Assembly (NCBI GenBank): GCA_002163975.1 | Contig: CP019636.1 | Location: 1,551,001-1,615,000, forward strand | DNA length: 64,000 bases | Origin: Nostocales cyanobacterium HT-58-2 | Lineage (GTDB): Bacteria > Cyanobacteriota > Cyanobacteriia > Cyanobacteriales > Nostocaceae | Direction of reading: 5' to 3' | Shown here: piece by piece, positions 10,206 to 18,401 of the stretch | How positions within the stretch are numbered: position 1 is the stretch's first letter | Layout: every line of letters starts with the position of its first letter | Program-made: the position numbers and the translations under genes | The notes under the pieces: model-generated | The model's database searches: none | What the model was told of the DNA's origin: nothing | Seen by the model: only the letters and a program-made list of their open reading frames with translations

Positions 10206-11038
10206 CAAATTATACCCTCCAAGCAAGTCGGGAATGGTGGTCACAACGGTGGCTTGATTTGTTAGATTCCTATCGTTTTAAAAAACGTTTGGAACGTGGG
10301 AGAAATTATGCGCGTCAGGGAAATGTCCTCAGCATCGAGTTTAAAGGTGTCATTGTGTTGGCTAAGGTGCAAGGTTCTGAGCCAGAACCTTATAAAGTTT
10401 CCCTATCTCTTGACCCTTTTAGTCAGGAACAGTGGGGTTATGTGATTGAGACTATGTCTCAAAAGTCCATTTTTGCCGCAAAATTATTAGCAGGGGAAAT
10501 GCCGCAAAATATGGAAGACGTTTTTACTACCAACGGTCTTTCTCTATTTCCTTTCACCCTGTCTGATGTTCACAGTAAATGTTCTTGTCCTGATAAGGCT
10601 AATCCCTGCAAACACGTTGCTGCGGTTTACTATCAATTGGGCGATCGCTTTAGTGAAGATCCATTTGTCTTATTCCAATTACGGGGACGGACAAAAGAGC
10701 AAATTATCAGTAGTTTACGTCAATCACGCACCAAAAATGTTGAAACTTCTCAAACGGAAACATCGGAGGTTCAAGAGTCAACACCAGAGAAAAAATCCTC
10801 TGTACAAATAGATTCGTTTTGGCAATATAATGAGCCATTAGAATCTTCTTTGGTCGTTATTGCACCATCGACAAGCGAGACAGTTTTAGATGTGTTAGGG
10901 TCAATTCCCTTAGCAAAAGAAGAGGAAAATTTAACAAGTTTAACCGCAGTTGATGTTGTCATGAAGTATTTAGATACAGTCTACAAAGATGTCAGTCAGA
11001 AAGCTTTTTTAGCAGCAATGAATGTTGGAAGCGATTAA
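10202..11038 (+). CDS. SWIM zinc-finger protein
   Basis: A 278-residue protein with a SWIM zinc finger at residues about 126-143: C-S-C-P-D-K-A-N-P-C-K-H, the CxCx(n)CxH zinc-binding pattern expected to bind DNA or protein. The N-terminal region (RFKKRLERGRNYARQGNVLSIE) and the block QEQWGYVIETMSQKSIFAAKLLAG are conserved in the bacterial SWIM proteins that accompany Snf2 helicases. The C-terminal third is low complexity and probably flexible. The start codon overlaps the helicase stop, with GAGGAAA as ribosome-binding site, so the two products are likely made in fixed ratio and may form a complex. That partnership is inferred from gene order and family co-occurrence. Confidence 0.9.
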   Translation: MTNYTLQASREWWSQRWLDLLDSYRFKKRLERGRNYARQGNVLSIEFKGVIVLAKVQGSEPEPYKVSLSLDPFSQEQWGYVIETMSQKSIFAAKLLAGEMPQNMEDVFTTNGLSLFPFTLSDVHSKCSCPDKANPCKHVAAVYYQLGDRFSEDPFVLFQLRGRTKEQIISSLRQSRTKNVETSQTETSEVQESTPEKKSSVQIDSFWQYNEPLESSLVVIAPSTSETVLDVLGSIPLAKEEENLTSLTAVDVVMKYLDTVYKDVSQKAFLAAMNVGSD

Positions 11039-11083
11039 GCGAACAACGATCAGGGGGATTGAGCAAGCATCAGCATTAATTAA

Positions 11084-11118
11084 GTCAAGAGTCAAGGGTC
11101 AAGAATCAAGAGTCAAAA
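11084..11118 (+). repeat. Heptamer tandem repeat (GTCAAGA type)
   Basis: Five consecutive 7-base units: GTCAAGA, GTCAAGG, GTCAAGA, ATCAAGA, GTCAAAA. They lie between the SWIM gene and the Trypco1 gene. This is the form of the short tandemly repeated repetitive (STRR) sequences known from heterocystous cyanobacteria. Confidence 0.75.
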
Positions 11119-11225
11119 ATTATTTTCCCCCATCTCCTTCATCTTTTCCACAACTTTGTATGCTAGATCATTTTGCTTGCGGAGAATGGAATGCTATAAA
11201 AGCAGAGTAATCCAGTCAAACACCC

Positions 11226-11525
11226 ATGGAACTCCAAACCAAAATGATTGCAGTAGAACTTGCTGATGGGACTAGTGTCAGAGTTGAAGCTACACAAATA
11301 GGCGATCGCAAAATCAATTTTCAATCCCGCCCTTTTGAGGAAGTCACTACTGCAATTGAATCTCTTACCAAAGAAATTGCGGAAGCATTGCACAAGGTCA
11401 AGCCAGATAGAGCTAGTGTAAAATTTGGTGTTGATATCGGTGTTGAATCAGGTAAACTTACAGTTCTACTTGTAAAAAATCCTAGTACAGCGAATATAGA
11501 GATTACTTTGGAATGGGGTCACTAA
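11226..11525 (+). CDS. Trypco1 (CU044_2847-type) domain protein
   Basis: A 99-residue protein that I recognise as the 'trypsin-co-occurring domain 1' fold. The N-terminal strands (MIAVELADGTSVRVEA) are followed by a helix (FEEVTTAIESLTKEIAEAL) and the diagnostic beta block with the motif VKFGVDIGVESG and the terminal ITLEW. Family members are predicted, from published comparative genomics, to work in biological-conflict or signalling modules next to trypsin-like peptidases, often with chaperone or caspase-like partners. No peptidase gene is visible here; the nearest same-strand genes are the SWIM and Snf2 genes, 187 bases upstream. The ATG at 11226 has no strong ribosome-binding site. Cytoplasmic; molecular role unknown. 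Confidence 0.75.
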   Translation: MELQTKMIAVELADGTSVRVEATQIGDRKINFQSRPFEEVTTAIESLTKEIAEALHKVKPDRASVKFGVDIGVESGKLTVLLVKNPSTANIEITLEWGH

Positions 11526-11592
11526 ACTGGTAGCTGATGGTACAGACCCCAGCATTTCTATATTTATTGTCTACACAATTAACTATTGGATT

Positions 11593-11617
11593 GGTGCGTT
11601 ACACTGTGTTAACCACC
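11593..11617. repeat. Degenerate GGTGCGTTA palindrome
   Basis: GGTGCGTTA, a short loop, then TTAACCACC: an imperfect copy of the palindrome at 12582-12614. The two copies bracket the SDR gene at 11624-12511 and sit at its downstream and upstream ends. Such GTGCGTTA/TAACGCAC palindromes are frequent between cyanobacterial genes. Confidence 0.6.
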
Positions 11618-11623
11618 CTACCT

Positions 11624-12511
11624 CTAAATATTACTAGAAAAATTTTTGTGTAAATCTTGTAGTTCTTCTCGCAATGATAGAGGTTGATAACCTAAAGAAA
11701 AAGCTTTGGAACTATCCAAAGAAACATCAGATGGTCGAGGTGCTGCCATTTTTACATCTTTCTGTTGGCAAGATTTTAATCCACTGTTGGGCAGTTGAAA
11801 AATATCGACTAATAATCGACCGAAATCATAGCGGGATATTCTCTCTTTTCCTCCTAGATGAATGTGACCACTCACTTTTTCCAATGCTAATAACAGTCCT
11901 TTTGCCGCAGTTTTTCCACTGACTGGTGTCCGAAATTCATCTATAAATAAATTTAACTCTTTTCCCTGTTTTAGAGTTTGAATAAAGACTTGTATAAAGC
12001 TTGTGGCTGTAGGTGTTTCCATGCCAAACATTAACGGCATTCGGCAGATAGCAGTCATAGGGTTACGCTCTAGCATACCTTCCTCAGCCATGACTTTTTG
12101 CTCACCATAAATATTCACAGGACATACAGGATCTGTCTCACAATAGGGAGCATTTAAACCATCAAAAACTAAGTCTGTTGACGTAAAAGCGCAAGGGATA
12201 GAATAATCTGCACAAAGTCCGGCAATATTGCAAGATGCTATGACATTAATTGCATGTGATTCATCTGGATGGGTTTGGCAAAAATTCGGTTGAGATAGTG
12301 CAGCGGTATGAATAACTGCTGCTGGTTGCACAGCCTCAAATATTTGTTTCAATTCTTGAAAATCTGTCAAATTCACTTTCAATATTTTTCTGCCAGGAAT
12401 TTCTAAAGAATGAGAAAAGTAGGTTCCATAGACTTGCCACTCTTGTTGTGCCAGCTGACAAAGATGCCATCCTAAAAAACCGCTAGCGCCCGTAATTAAT
12501 AGTTTTTTCAT
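11624..12511 (-). CDS. SDR-family sugar-nucleotide reductase (RmlD-like)
   Basis: A 295-residue extended short-chain dehydrogenase of the NAD-dependent epimerase / dTDP-4-dehydrorhamnose reductase (RmlD) type. The N-terminal Rossmann motif is ITGASGFLGWHL (GxxGxxG, residues 6-17); the catalytic YxxxK is YGEQK near residue 140, with the Ser/Thr of FTSTDLVFDG before it. RmlD-like proteins reduce a 4-keto sugar nucleotide, but family members also act on other substrates, so the exact reaction is open. The ATG at 12509-12511 follows an A-rich stretch on the coding strand. It is transcribed alone between two GGTGCGTTA palindromes. Confidence 0.82.
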   Translation of the reverse strand: MKKLLITGASGFLGWHLCQLAQQEWQVYGTYFSHSLEIPGRKILKVNLTDFQELKQIFEAVQPAAVIHTAALSQPNFCQTHPDESHAINVIASCNIAGLCADYSIPCAFTSTDLVFDGLNAPYCETDPVCPVNIYGEQKVMAEEGMLERNPMTAICRMPLMFGMETPTATSFIQVFIQTLKQGKELNLFIDEFRTPVSGKTAAKGLLLALEKVSGHIHLGGKERISRYDFGRLLVDIFQLPNSGLKSCQQKDVKMAAPRPSDVSLDSSKAFSLGYQPLSLREELQDLHKNFSSNI

Positions 12512-12581
12512 GTCTGAAATTTATACTTTGACTCAGATTAACAATAACAATTTTAAGAAGTAAGTTGAAAATATATAAATA

Positions 12582-12614
12582 TAGGGTGCGTTAGGTTTAC
12601 CGTAACGCACCCTA
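12582..12614. repeat. 12-bp perfect palindrome TAGGGTGCGTTA
   Basis: TAGGGTGCGTTA (12582-12593), loop GGTTTACCG, then TAACGCACCCTA (12603-12614). The perfect 12-bp stem lies between the TPR gene stop (12642, minus strand) and the SDR start, so it could act as a terminator for the TPR gene, although no U-run follows. A degenerate second copy is at 11593-11617. Confidence 0.75.
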
Positions 12615-12641
12615 CTTGACACTTGACTTAAAATTAGAAAA

Positions 12642-13388
12642 TTATCGTATCAATTCTTGAAATTTCTTTTGAGTCCGAATTTTTTCAAAATCTAAGTCTG
12701 TTTTTGCTAATTTATCGTACTTACCAGGAAAAAGCTTAATTGCCTTTTGCAAGTTCTCAACTGCGAATTCAGTATTGTTCTGTAAAGCGTAGGTACAAGC
12801 TTTGTTGTAATAAGCTTCGTGCTTGTTTGGTTGCAACGCGATCGCCCTATCATAAGATGCTAAAGCTTCCTGATAACGCTGCAACTTTGTTAAGGCTATG
12901 CCTCTATTTATCCATGCTTCGTGCTTGTCTGGTTTGATGGCAATTGCTTTGTCGTAGGATGCTAAAGCTTCCTGGTAACGTTGCAATTTTGTTAAGACAT
13001 TACCTTTGTTAAACCATGCCTCATGTCTATTTGGTTGGACAGAAATTGATTCGTCGTACGATTTTAAAGCATCCTGGTACTGTTGCAAAGCAGTTAATAC
13101 ATTACCTTTATTAATCCATGCTTCGGCTCTATTTGATTTAATAGATATCGCTTTGTCATACGCAGCTATCGCTTCATTGTAGCGACGCAAGTTGAACAAA
13201 TGATTCCCTTGATTGAATAAACCTTCTGCCTTTTGAGCATCATTAGCTTCTGTAATGAGCTGGGCAACATTAATTTCTTGTATCACTTGGTTGCTATTTT
13301 GTCCAGATGATTTTGCCCAATTCTCACAACCAGACAACAGTGTAGTTATAAAAAAACCAGAAGCAACAAAGCAGCGCCAATTGACCAT
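12642..13388 (-). CDS. TPR-repeat lipoprotein
   Basis: A 248-residue protein of tetratricopeptide repeats. The N-terminus has a hydrophobic signal ending in a lipobox (FFITTLLSGC, Cys at residue 20-21), so the mature protein is probably lipid-anchored at the cell envelope. From about residue 55, repeats of 34 residues follow with the TPR signature: AEGLFNQGNHLFNLRRYNEA, then AWINKGNVLTALQQYQDALK, AWFNKGNVLTKLQRYQEALA, AWINRGIALTKLQRYQEALA and AYYNKACTY. Neighbouring repeats are near-identical at DNA level, a sign of recent internal duplication or conversion. TPRs mediate protein-protein contacts; the partner is unknown. Confidence 0.9.
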   Translation of the reverse strand: MVNWRCFVASGFFITTLLSGCENWAKSSGQNSNQVIQEINVAQLITEANDAQKAEGLFNQGNHLFNLRRYNEAIAAYDKAISIKSNRAEAWINKGNVLTALQQYQDALKSYDESISVQPNRHEAWFNKGNVLTKLQRYQEALASYDKAIAIKPDKHEAWINRGIALTKLQRYQEALASYDRAIALQPNKHEAYYNKACTYALQNNTEFAVENLQKAIKLFPGKYDKLAKTDLDFEKIRTQKKFQELIR

Positions 13389-13902
13389 GCTTTACTACAG
13401 AACTCTTACATATCATCCTAAATCTTTTTCTTCGTTTAAAGAAGTATAAAGACACACTGATATTTTATAAGAATTATGCTTCAAGAAATGTATGAAAACT
13501 TTTATCAAACATAAATATTTGACAAAGTAAACCTCTAAAATCATACCATAAAATACATATTTAACAAGGTAACTTTTGGTGATTCTCTTAATCTTAAGAA
13601 CCTGATATTTAAAATAGCAACATTAATTTCTCTCCTAAAGGGAATGTGATTGTATTGCTTATGGTGTTTTACAACTTGTTTTTAGAAATACTCAAAAGTC
13701 AAGAGTTTCTCTTGACTTTTGACTTGTGATGCTTAACAACTTTTATGAGTAAGTATGTAAATAAGATGCACAATAGCCGACAACAAAGTGTTGTGAAAGA
13801 TAGCAGCTGATTTACCAATTGGGTAGGTTGCCTAGCTCCATACTCTCGTGGTTACTATGAAACAGCTGTTGAACTGAGGCGTGCTGGTGCCAAAATATAG
13901 TT
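13389..13902. other. AT-rich divergent intergenic region
   Basis: No gene in 514 bases between the divergent TPR and pentapeptide-repeat genes. It contains the perfect 13-bp inverted repeat at 13693-13721 and otherwise AT-rich sequence likely to hold both promoters. I could not assign -35/-10 boxes with confidence. Confidence 0.6.
13693..13721. repeat. 13-bp perfect inverted repeat
   Basis: CAAAAGTCAAGAG, loop TTT, CTCTTGACTTTTG. The arms contain the AGTCAAG word that also forms heptamer repeats at 11084 and 25835. It is upstream of both flanking genes, so it is not their terminator; it may be an inverted pair of heptamer repeats or a regulator site. Confidence 0.65.
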
Positions 13903-15255
13903 ATGCCGATAGAACCCAACTCCAACTCATCCCAGTTTTATAAACAAGAACCTGTTCCTGAACAAAACTTACAACCCGATGACTTCGAGGATGCAGGTGA
14001 CAATGGCTTCATACCAGATGAACTTGCCGCTCAACAAGCCCTTGCCGCAGTTTCATCCATGCAATCTCCCCGCTATAGCGCTGCTCTCCAACAAGCAACT
14101 TCCACAATCCAAGGGCGAATTCGACCTGTCCCAGTAAAACTCAGGGCATTGTTGCTGATTTTAGTGGCGATCGCCATTATTTTCATTGGAATTGCCATAA
14201 ATAACTGGTTAGTAGGAACATTGGGAACACTGGTTGCTTTGCTCATTTCCTTAGCTGTGCTGTTACCTGCATTAGTTCCTGCAGTACAAGAGTGGTTTTC
14301 AGCTCAAGAACGAGCGCTGTTTATTGCCTGTTTGGGAATTGTAGCAAGTCTTTTTGGCTTGGTGAAGTTCAGCGGTTTGGGCGATCGCATCATAGCTTGG
14401 GGAGGTCGAATTAACTGGGAAGCTTTTGGACCCCTAGCGGAATGGTTTGGCGCTTTGGGGCAAATTCTGATCGCCATTATTGCCGTCTTTGTTGCTTGGC
14501 GCCAGTATGTCATTTCCAAAGACTTGACAATTCAGCAAAACCTGCTTACCGTTCAGCAAAATATCATCACCCAGCAGCAAACGATTGATTCCTATTTCCA
14601 AGGCATCTCCGACTTAGTATTAGATCAACAAGGATTTTTAGAGGATTGGCCCCAAGAGCGGTTACTTGCTGAAGGACGTACAGCAGCAATCTTAAGTAGT
14701 GTAGATGGCAGTGGTAAAGCGAAAATTCTCCGCTTTCTCTCGCGTTCCAAATTGTTGACACCACTAAAACGCGATCGCCACCTTGGTCGAGCTATTCTTG
14801 ATGGTAATGGCGGTTATGAAGAAGACCGGGAATCAGGCTTGCGTGTGATCGATTTAGGAGTCATGCTTGCGGGAGCAGATCTTACTGGGACTGATTTACG
14901 TTGGACAGACCTTTCAGATGCAAATCTTGTCCGCGCTAACCTCATTGGCTGTGATTTGGTAAAAGCCAATCTTTCCCGAGCTATTTTATATGAAGCTAAA
15001 CTCAAAGGTGCTGACTTAAAAGGAATTCGCCTCTTCTACGGTTCTGCTCAAACCGCCTCACCCCGCACCCGTACCGAACCAGCAAACTATAAAACTGGGG
15101 AACACACTGGTGCTGTGGTAGAAGATACAGATTTTACTGAAGTTCAGCGGATGTCTGAGTCGGTGCGTTACTATTGCTGCGCTTGGGGAGGCGAAAAAAC
15201 CAGAGGGACTATTCCCGGTGGTTGCGAAGGGATTCCTAATAAGTTGGGTAGATAA
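13903..15255 (+). CDS. Membrane protein with pentapeptide repeats
   Basis: A 450-residue protein. Residues 1-80 are polar and disordered-looking. Four hydrophobic helices follow (about 83-105, 107-133, 143-165 and 183-205). Then comes a helical soluble segment with QQNLLTVQQNIITQQQ and DLVLDQQGFLEDWPQERLLAEGRTA, and at about residues 323-377 a run of pentapeptide repeats of the A(D/N)LxX type (ADLTGTDLRWTDLSDANLVR and following), which fold as a right-handed beta-helix. The last 70 residues lack repeats. Such cyanobacterial proteins are membrane-anchored with an unknown binding role. It is alone on its strand here. Confidence 0.88.
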   Translation: MPIEPNSNSSQFYKQEPVPEQNLQPDDFEDAGDNGFIPDELAAQQALAAVSSMQSPRYSAALQQATSTIQGRIRPVPVKLRALLLILVAIAIIFIGIAINNWLVGTLGTLVALLISLAVLLPALVPAVQEWFSAQERALFIACLGIVASLFGLVKFSGLGDRIIAWGGRINWEAFGPLAEWFGALGQILIAIIAVFVAWRQYVISKDLTIQQNLLTVQQNIITQQQTIDSYFQGISDLVLDQQGFLEDWPQERLLAEGRTAAILSSVDGSGKAKILRFLSRSKLLTPLKRDRHLGRAILDGNGGYEEDRESGLRVIDLGVMLAGADLTGTDLRWTDLSDANLVRANLIGCDLVKANLSRAILYEAKLKGADLKGIRLFYGSAQTASPRTRTEPANYKTGEHTGAVVEDTDFTEVQRMSESVRYYCCAWGGEKTRGTIPGGCEGIPNKLGR

Positions 15256-15290
15256 CCCGTTCAGCCTCTTGCACAAGTCGAGCAGATAAA

Positions 15291-15306
15291 AAGGGAGCAG
15301 GGAGCA
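15291..15306. repeat. Short GGGAGCA heptamer repeat
   Basis: Two GGGAGCA units followed by AGGGAG, downstream of the pentapeptide-repeat gene. A GCGTTCGCGTAGCGTGTCCGG hairpin word, also common in cyanobacterial intergenic repeats, lies near 15362-15382. Confidence 0.5.
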
Positions 15307-15408
15307 AGGGAGAAAAGAGTTAATAAACATTAATTCTTCTCCCCCTCTCCCCGCCTCCCAAGCGTTCGCGTAGCGTGTCCGGAGGGCTCAGCGGGCTCCC
15401 TGCTTCTT

Positions 15409-16245
15409 CTACGTTGGAGGCATCACGACTTTCTTAGCTAACCCGAGAAGCTGCAATATTTTAATTGCCCACCAAGTCATATCAACTTCCCACCAACGAT
15501 ACCCGGCTTTTGCAACATTTGGATGAGCGTGGTGATTGTTATGCCAACCTTCTCCATAAGTTAAAATAGCCGCCCACCAGAGATTACGAGAGTTGTCCTT
15601 CAACTGGAAACGACGATAACCGCGTAGGTGAGCCGCAGAGTTAATAAACCAAGTGGTATGCCAAAGCACTACTGCTCGCAGAAAGACTCCGTAAATCACA
15701 AAAGACCATCCTCCCAAAGCATACAGTAGAAGAGCAACAGGAATTTGGAGTAGCAAGAAGTAGCGATCTAGCCAACGATAGAATGGGTCACGGTATAAGT
15801 CCTGGGCAAATTTTTTGTAATGTTGTTCGTCAAAAAACTCTGGGCGCGGGTAAAAAATCCAGAGCATATGGCTCCACCAAAAACCACGCTGGGAAGAATA
15901 GGGATCTTTTTCTGCATCTTCTGTATGCGCATGATGCAGCCGATGTCCTGCAACCCAAAAGATTGGTCCTCCTTGCATGGCGAGTGCTCCCAAGGTCGCG
16001 ATCGCATATTCCAACCACTTCGGCAAATATAAACTTCGGTGAGTTAAAAGACGGTGATACCCCAAACAGATGCCTATGCTGCCAAACAGCCAGTGGAGGA
16101 ATATCATCACTCCCAACGCCGACCAAGAAAAACACCAGGGAGCGAGCATTGCCAAGGCATGAAAGGTACCAAAAAATGCGACATTGCTCCAGCTCAGAGT
16201 TAGTGGCTGCTGACCAACAGCCGCATCTGAGGAGTTTATTTTCAT
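15409..16245 (-). CDS. Delta-9-type fatty-acid desaturase (DesC family)
   Basis: A 278-residue integral-membrane desaturase that introduces a double bond into membrane fatty acids using a di-iron centre, with ferredoxin as the usual cyanobacterial electron donor. The three histidine boxes are present: HRLLTH (HxxxxH), HRLHHAH (HxxHH) and HNNHH near the C-terminus. Hydrophobic helices flank the boxes, as in the family. I start the gene at the ATG at 16243-16245, which has AAGGA eight to ten bases upstream; a longer frame to 16374 would add 43 non-conserved residues and run through the operator-like palindrome. The gene diverges from the TetR-type regulator, which probably controls it. Confidence 0.92.
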   Translation of the reverse strand: MKINSSDAAVGQQPLTLSWSNVAFFGTFHALAMLAPWCFSWSALGVMIFLHWLFGSIGICLGYHRLLTHRSLYLPKWLEYAIATLGALAMQGGPIFWVAGHRLHHAHTEDAEKDPYSSQRGFWWSHMLWIFYPRPEFFDEQHYKKFAQDLYRDPFYRWLDRYFLLLQIPVALLLYALGGWSFVIYGVFLRAVVLWHTTWFINSAAHLRGYRRFQLKDNSRNLWWAAILTYGEGWHNNHHAHPNVAKAGYRWWEVDMTWWAIKILQLLGLAKKVVMPPT

Positions 16246-16322
16246 GAATCTTTCCTTTAACGTAAATACCTGTGTTTGTGCTAAGTCATGAGTACTCGGC
16301 ACTATAAAGTAGAATGAGAAGA

Positions 16323-16339
16323 TGCAAGTGCTACTTACA
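16323..16339. promoter_or_regulatory. Imperfect operator-like palindrome, distal copy
   Basis: TGCAAGTG-C-TACTTACA: matches the perfect palindrome at 16370-16386 in the left arm and at six of eight positions overall. The centres of the two sites are 47 bases apart, between the desaturase and TetR start codons. Confidence 0.6.
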
Positions 16340-16369
16340 TTTCTCAGCTTAGCAAAGGTAAAATATAAA

Positions 16370-16386
16370 TGCAAGTGTCACTTGCA
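16370..16386. promoter_or_regulatory. Perfect 17-bp palindrome, likely TetR-type operator
   Basis: TGCAAGTG-T-CACTTGCA is a perfect two-fold symmetric site about ten bases before the likely start of the regulator gene at 16396. TetR-family proteins commonly bind such sites in their own divergent promoters. An upstream ATG at 16369 would fall inside this site, which is one reason to prefer 16396 as the regulator start. Binding by this regulator is inferred. Confidence 0.65.
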
Positions 16387-16395
16387 ATTTTAATT

Positions 16396-17625
16396 ATGTC
16401 TAGTGAAATAATCTCAACGCGACAGCGACTCATTAATGCAGCTATGGAGTTATTTGCAGTTCAGGGAATTACCGAGACGACGACAAAAGCCGTCGCGGAA
16501 TTAGCAAAAGTTAATGAAGTGACGCTATTCCGGCAATTTGGTAACAAGCACGGATTGGTTCTAGCGGTCATTTCTGAATCGCCAGTTTTTGAAAAATTAG
16601 GTGAATCCTTGAAAATGCAAGCGAGCCAAAATCCCAGTATTTACCAAGCTCTCAAAGACTATTGCGAAGACCGCATAGAGGCTTTAGAACAAGTCCCGGA
16701 ATTGGTACGCTCTGTAGTTGGTGAGGCAGGAAAATATCCAGTAGAAAATCGTCAGGCACTAGGAAGAAGTTTAAGTCAAGCCAACCTCTATGTTGCCGAA
16801 TATTTAGCAACAGTCATGGAGCGCGAGCAATTACACACGCAATTACCAGTCCAAAAGCTAGCAAGTTTACTCAATAGTATGTTACTCGGGTATGCCGTGA
16901 TTGAGTTTACCAGTGAATTCCACGAACTTTGGCATGATAGAGATGAGTTTTTGGAAAACTTGGTGGCGCTGTTTTTCAAGGTCGCCACACAATCCTCAAA
17001 TCAACTCAACAATGAGGTGATTGCGAGAGAAAAGGTCGTAGATTTACCAGCCAATTTAGTCCACTCGATTCTGCAAAGAGCCAAAAAATCAGGTCTACGA
17101 GATTATGCCCTCATATACGTTTTGTTTGGAGCAGGTTTATCTCCACAAGAAATTGTGAATTTGGAGCGAATGCATCAAATCAGCGATGCCAACCAGCACA
17201 TATTGCAAATCACTCAGGGTGCTGTTCGACAAGTCCCCGTTAATCAGTGGATCATGGGTAAGCGCTATGGCTCTTACACTCGCAATCCTTTGACTCAATG
17301 GTTAAATACTCGTAAAGATGATCACGCTGCACTATTTCTCAATGACAATGCAATGCCAATTGCAGAGGGAGAAATACAAGAGCGTTGGCGGATATTAACT
17401 GAGGGATTATTAACACCTGAAGGGCAACAGCCAATTATTGAGCAAGCTCAACAGACATGGTGTGTAGAAATGTTGAGCAAAGGAATGAATTTGGACGATA
17501 TGAGTATAATTACAGGCTGGAATCTCCCAAAATTACAGCCGTATGCTCGTAGAGCCAGAGAGAAATCTGCTTTAGAGCGAGCAATTCGCCTCGATTATAA
17601 ATCGAGGCAGACAAATCGGGATTAA
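16396..17625 (+). CDS. TetR regulator fused to a recombinase-like C-terminal domain
   Basis: A 409-residue protein, about twice the usual TetR length. Residues about 7-55 are a TetR DNA-binding domain (RQRLINAAMELFAVQGITET, TTKAVAELAKVNEVTLFRQF). A helical ligand/dimer domain runs to about 200. Residues about 225-395 resemble the catalytic fold of tyrosine recombinases (LRDYALIYVLFGAGLSPQEIVNL; TWCVEMLSKGMNLDDMSIITGW; LQPYARRAREK). The arginine expected after 'GL' and the HxxR box are not seen, so recombinase activity is unlikely. The likely target is the divergent desaturase and its own promoter. The stop overlaps the convergent map stop by three bases. Confidence 0.85.
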   Translation: MSSEIISTRQRLINAAMELFAVQGITETTTKAVAELAKVNEVTLFRQFGNKHGLVLAVISESPVFEKLGESLKMQASQNPSIYQALKDYCEDRIEALEQVPELVRSVVGEAGKYPVENRQALGRSLSQANLYVAEYLATVMEREQLHTQLPVQKLASLLNSMLLGYAVIEFTSEFHELWHDRDEFLENLVALFFKVATQSSNQLNNEVIAREKVVDLPANLVHSILQRAKKSGLRDYALIYVLFGAGLSPQEIVNLERMHQISDANQHILQITQGAVRQVPVNQWIMGKRYGSYTRNPLTQWLNTRKDDHAALFLNDNAMPIAEGEIQERWRILTEGLLTPEGQQPIIEQAQQTWCVEMLSKGMNLDDMSIITGWNLPKLQPYARRAREKSALERAIRLDYKSRQTNRD

Positions 17626-18395
17626 GTCTCGCCTTCACGTACTGTGAGGATTTCAACACCATCTTCTGTCACAGCGATAGTATGCTCAAATTGAGCGGAA
17701 AGTTTGCGATCGCGTGTCACAGCAGTCCAACCATCGCCTAGAACCTCGACTTCCCAAGTGCCTTCGTTAATCATCGGCTCAATGGTAAAAACCATACCAG
17801 GTCGCAGACGTTTTCCCTTGCCACGCGTGCCAAAGTGGGGAATCTCCGGTGCGGTGTGAAAAATGTTGCTCACACCGTGTCCGACAAAGTCTCGCACCAC
17901 AGAAAAGCCTTGTGCCTCAGCATACTCTTGAATAGCTGCACCAATGTCTCCAACGCGTGCTCCTGGCTTGACCTCAGCAATACCCCTTCTGAGGCATTCT
18001 TCTGTCACCTCAACTAGGTTTTTTGCTTTTGGGGAAGGTGTACCAACGAAGAATGTTTTGGATGTATCACCGTGATAGCCATCAACAATTGGTGTGACAT
18101 CAATATTGATGATGTCACCTTCTCTAAGAATTTGCTTGGCATTGGGAATGCCGTGGCAGATGACTTCATTCACACTCGTGCAGATTGACTTAGGAAAGCC
18201 TTTGTAGCCAAGAGGGGCACTTTTTGCTCCATGAGCTTGCGTCCATTGTTCAGCTTTGTCATTCAGTTCGAGAGTGCTAACCCCTGGCTTGACGAGTGGT
18301 TCAAGATAGTGTAGAAGTTCGGCTGCCAAGCGCCCAGCCTTACGCATCTTGTCTAGTTCTCTGTTGGATAAAATAACAATTGTTTCGGTTTTCAT
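17622..18395 (-). CDS. map: Methionine aminopeptidase, type I
   Basis: Removes the initiator methionine from nascent proteins. The 257-residue length fits type Ia enzymes. The five metal ligands are in place: D in INIDVTPIVDGYHGDTSKTF (two Asp), H in VGHGVSNIFHTAPEIPHFG, E in MVFTIEPMINEG and E in QFEHTIAVTEDG. The substrate-side His of CTSVNEVICHGIP is also present. The ATG is at 18393-18395. The gene lies seven bases downstream of the bvdR-like gene and is probably co-transcribed with it. Cyanobacteria often carry more than one map gene, so this may be one of several. Confidence 0.95.
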   Translation of the reverse strand: MKTETIVILSNRELDKMRKAGRLAAELLHYLEPLVKPGVSTLELNDKAEQWTQAHGAKSAPLGYKGFPKSICTSVNEVICHGIPNAKQILREGDIINIDVTPIVDGYHGDTSKTFFVGTPSPKAKNLVEVTEECLRRGIAEVKPGARVGDIGAAIQEYAEAQGFSVVRDFVGHGVSNIFHTAPEIPHFGTRGKGKRLRPGMVFTIEPMINEGTWEVEVLGDGWTAVTRDRKLSAQFEHTIAVTEDGVEILTVREGET

Positions 18396-18401
18396 TGAAG
18401 T

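Noticed and set aside
16246..16374. 43-residue N-terminal extension of the desaturase
   Set aside because: It crosses the operator-like palindrome copy, is not desaturase-like, and a good AAGGA site precedes the internal ATG at 16245.
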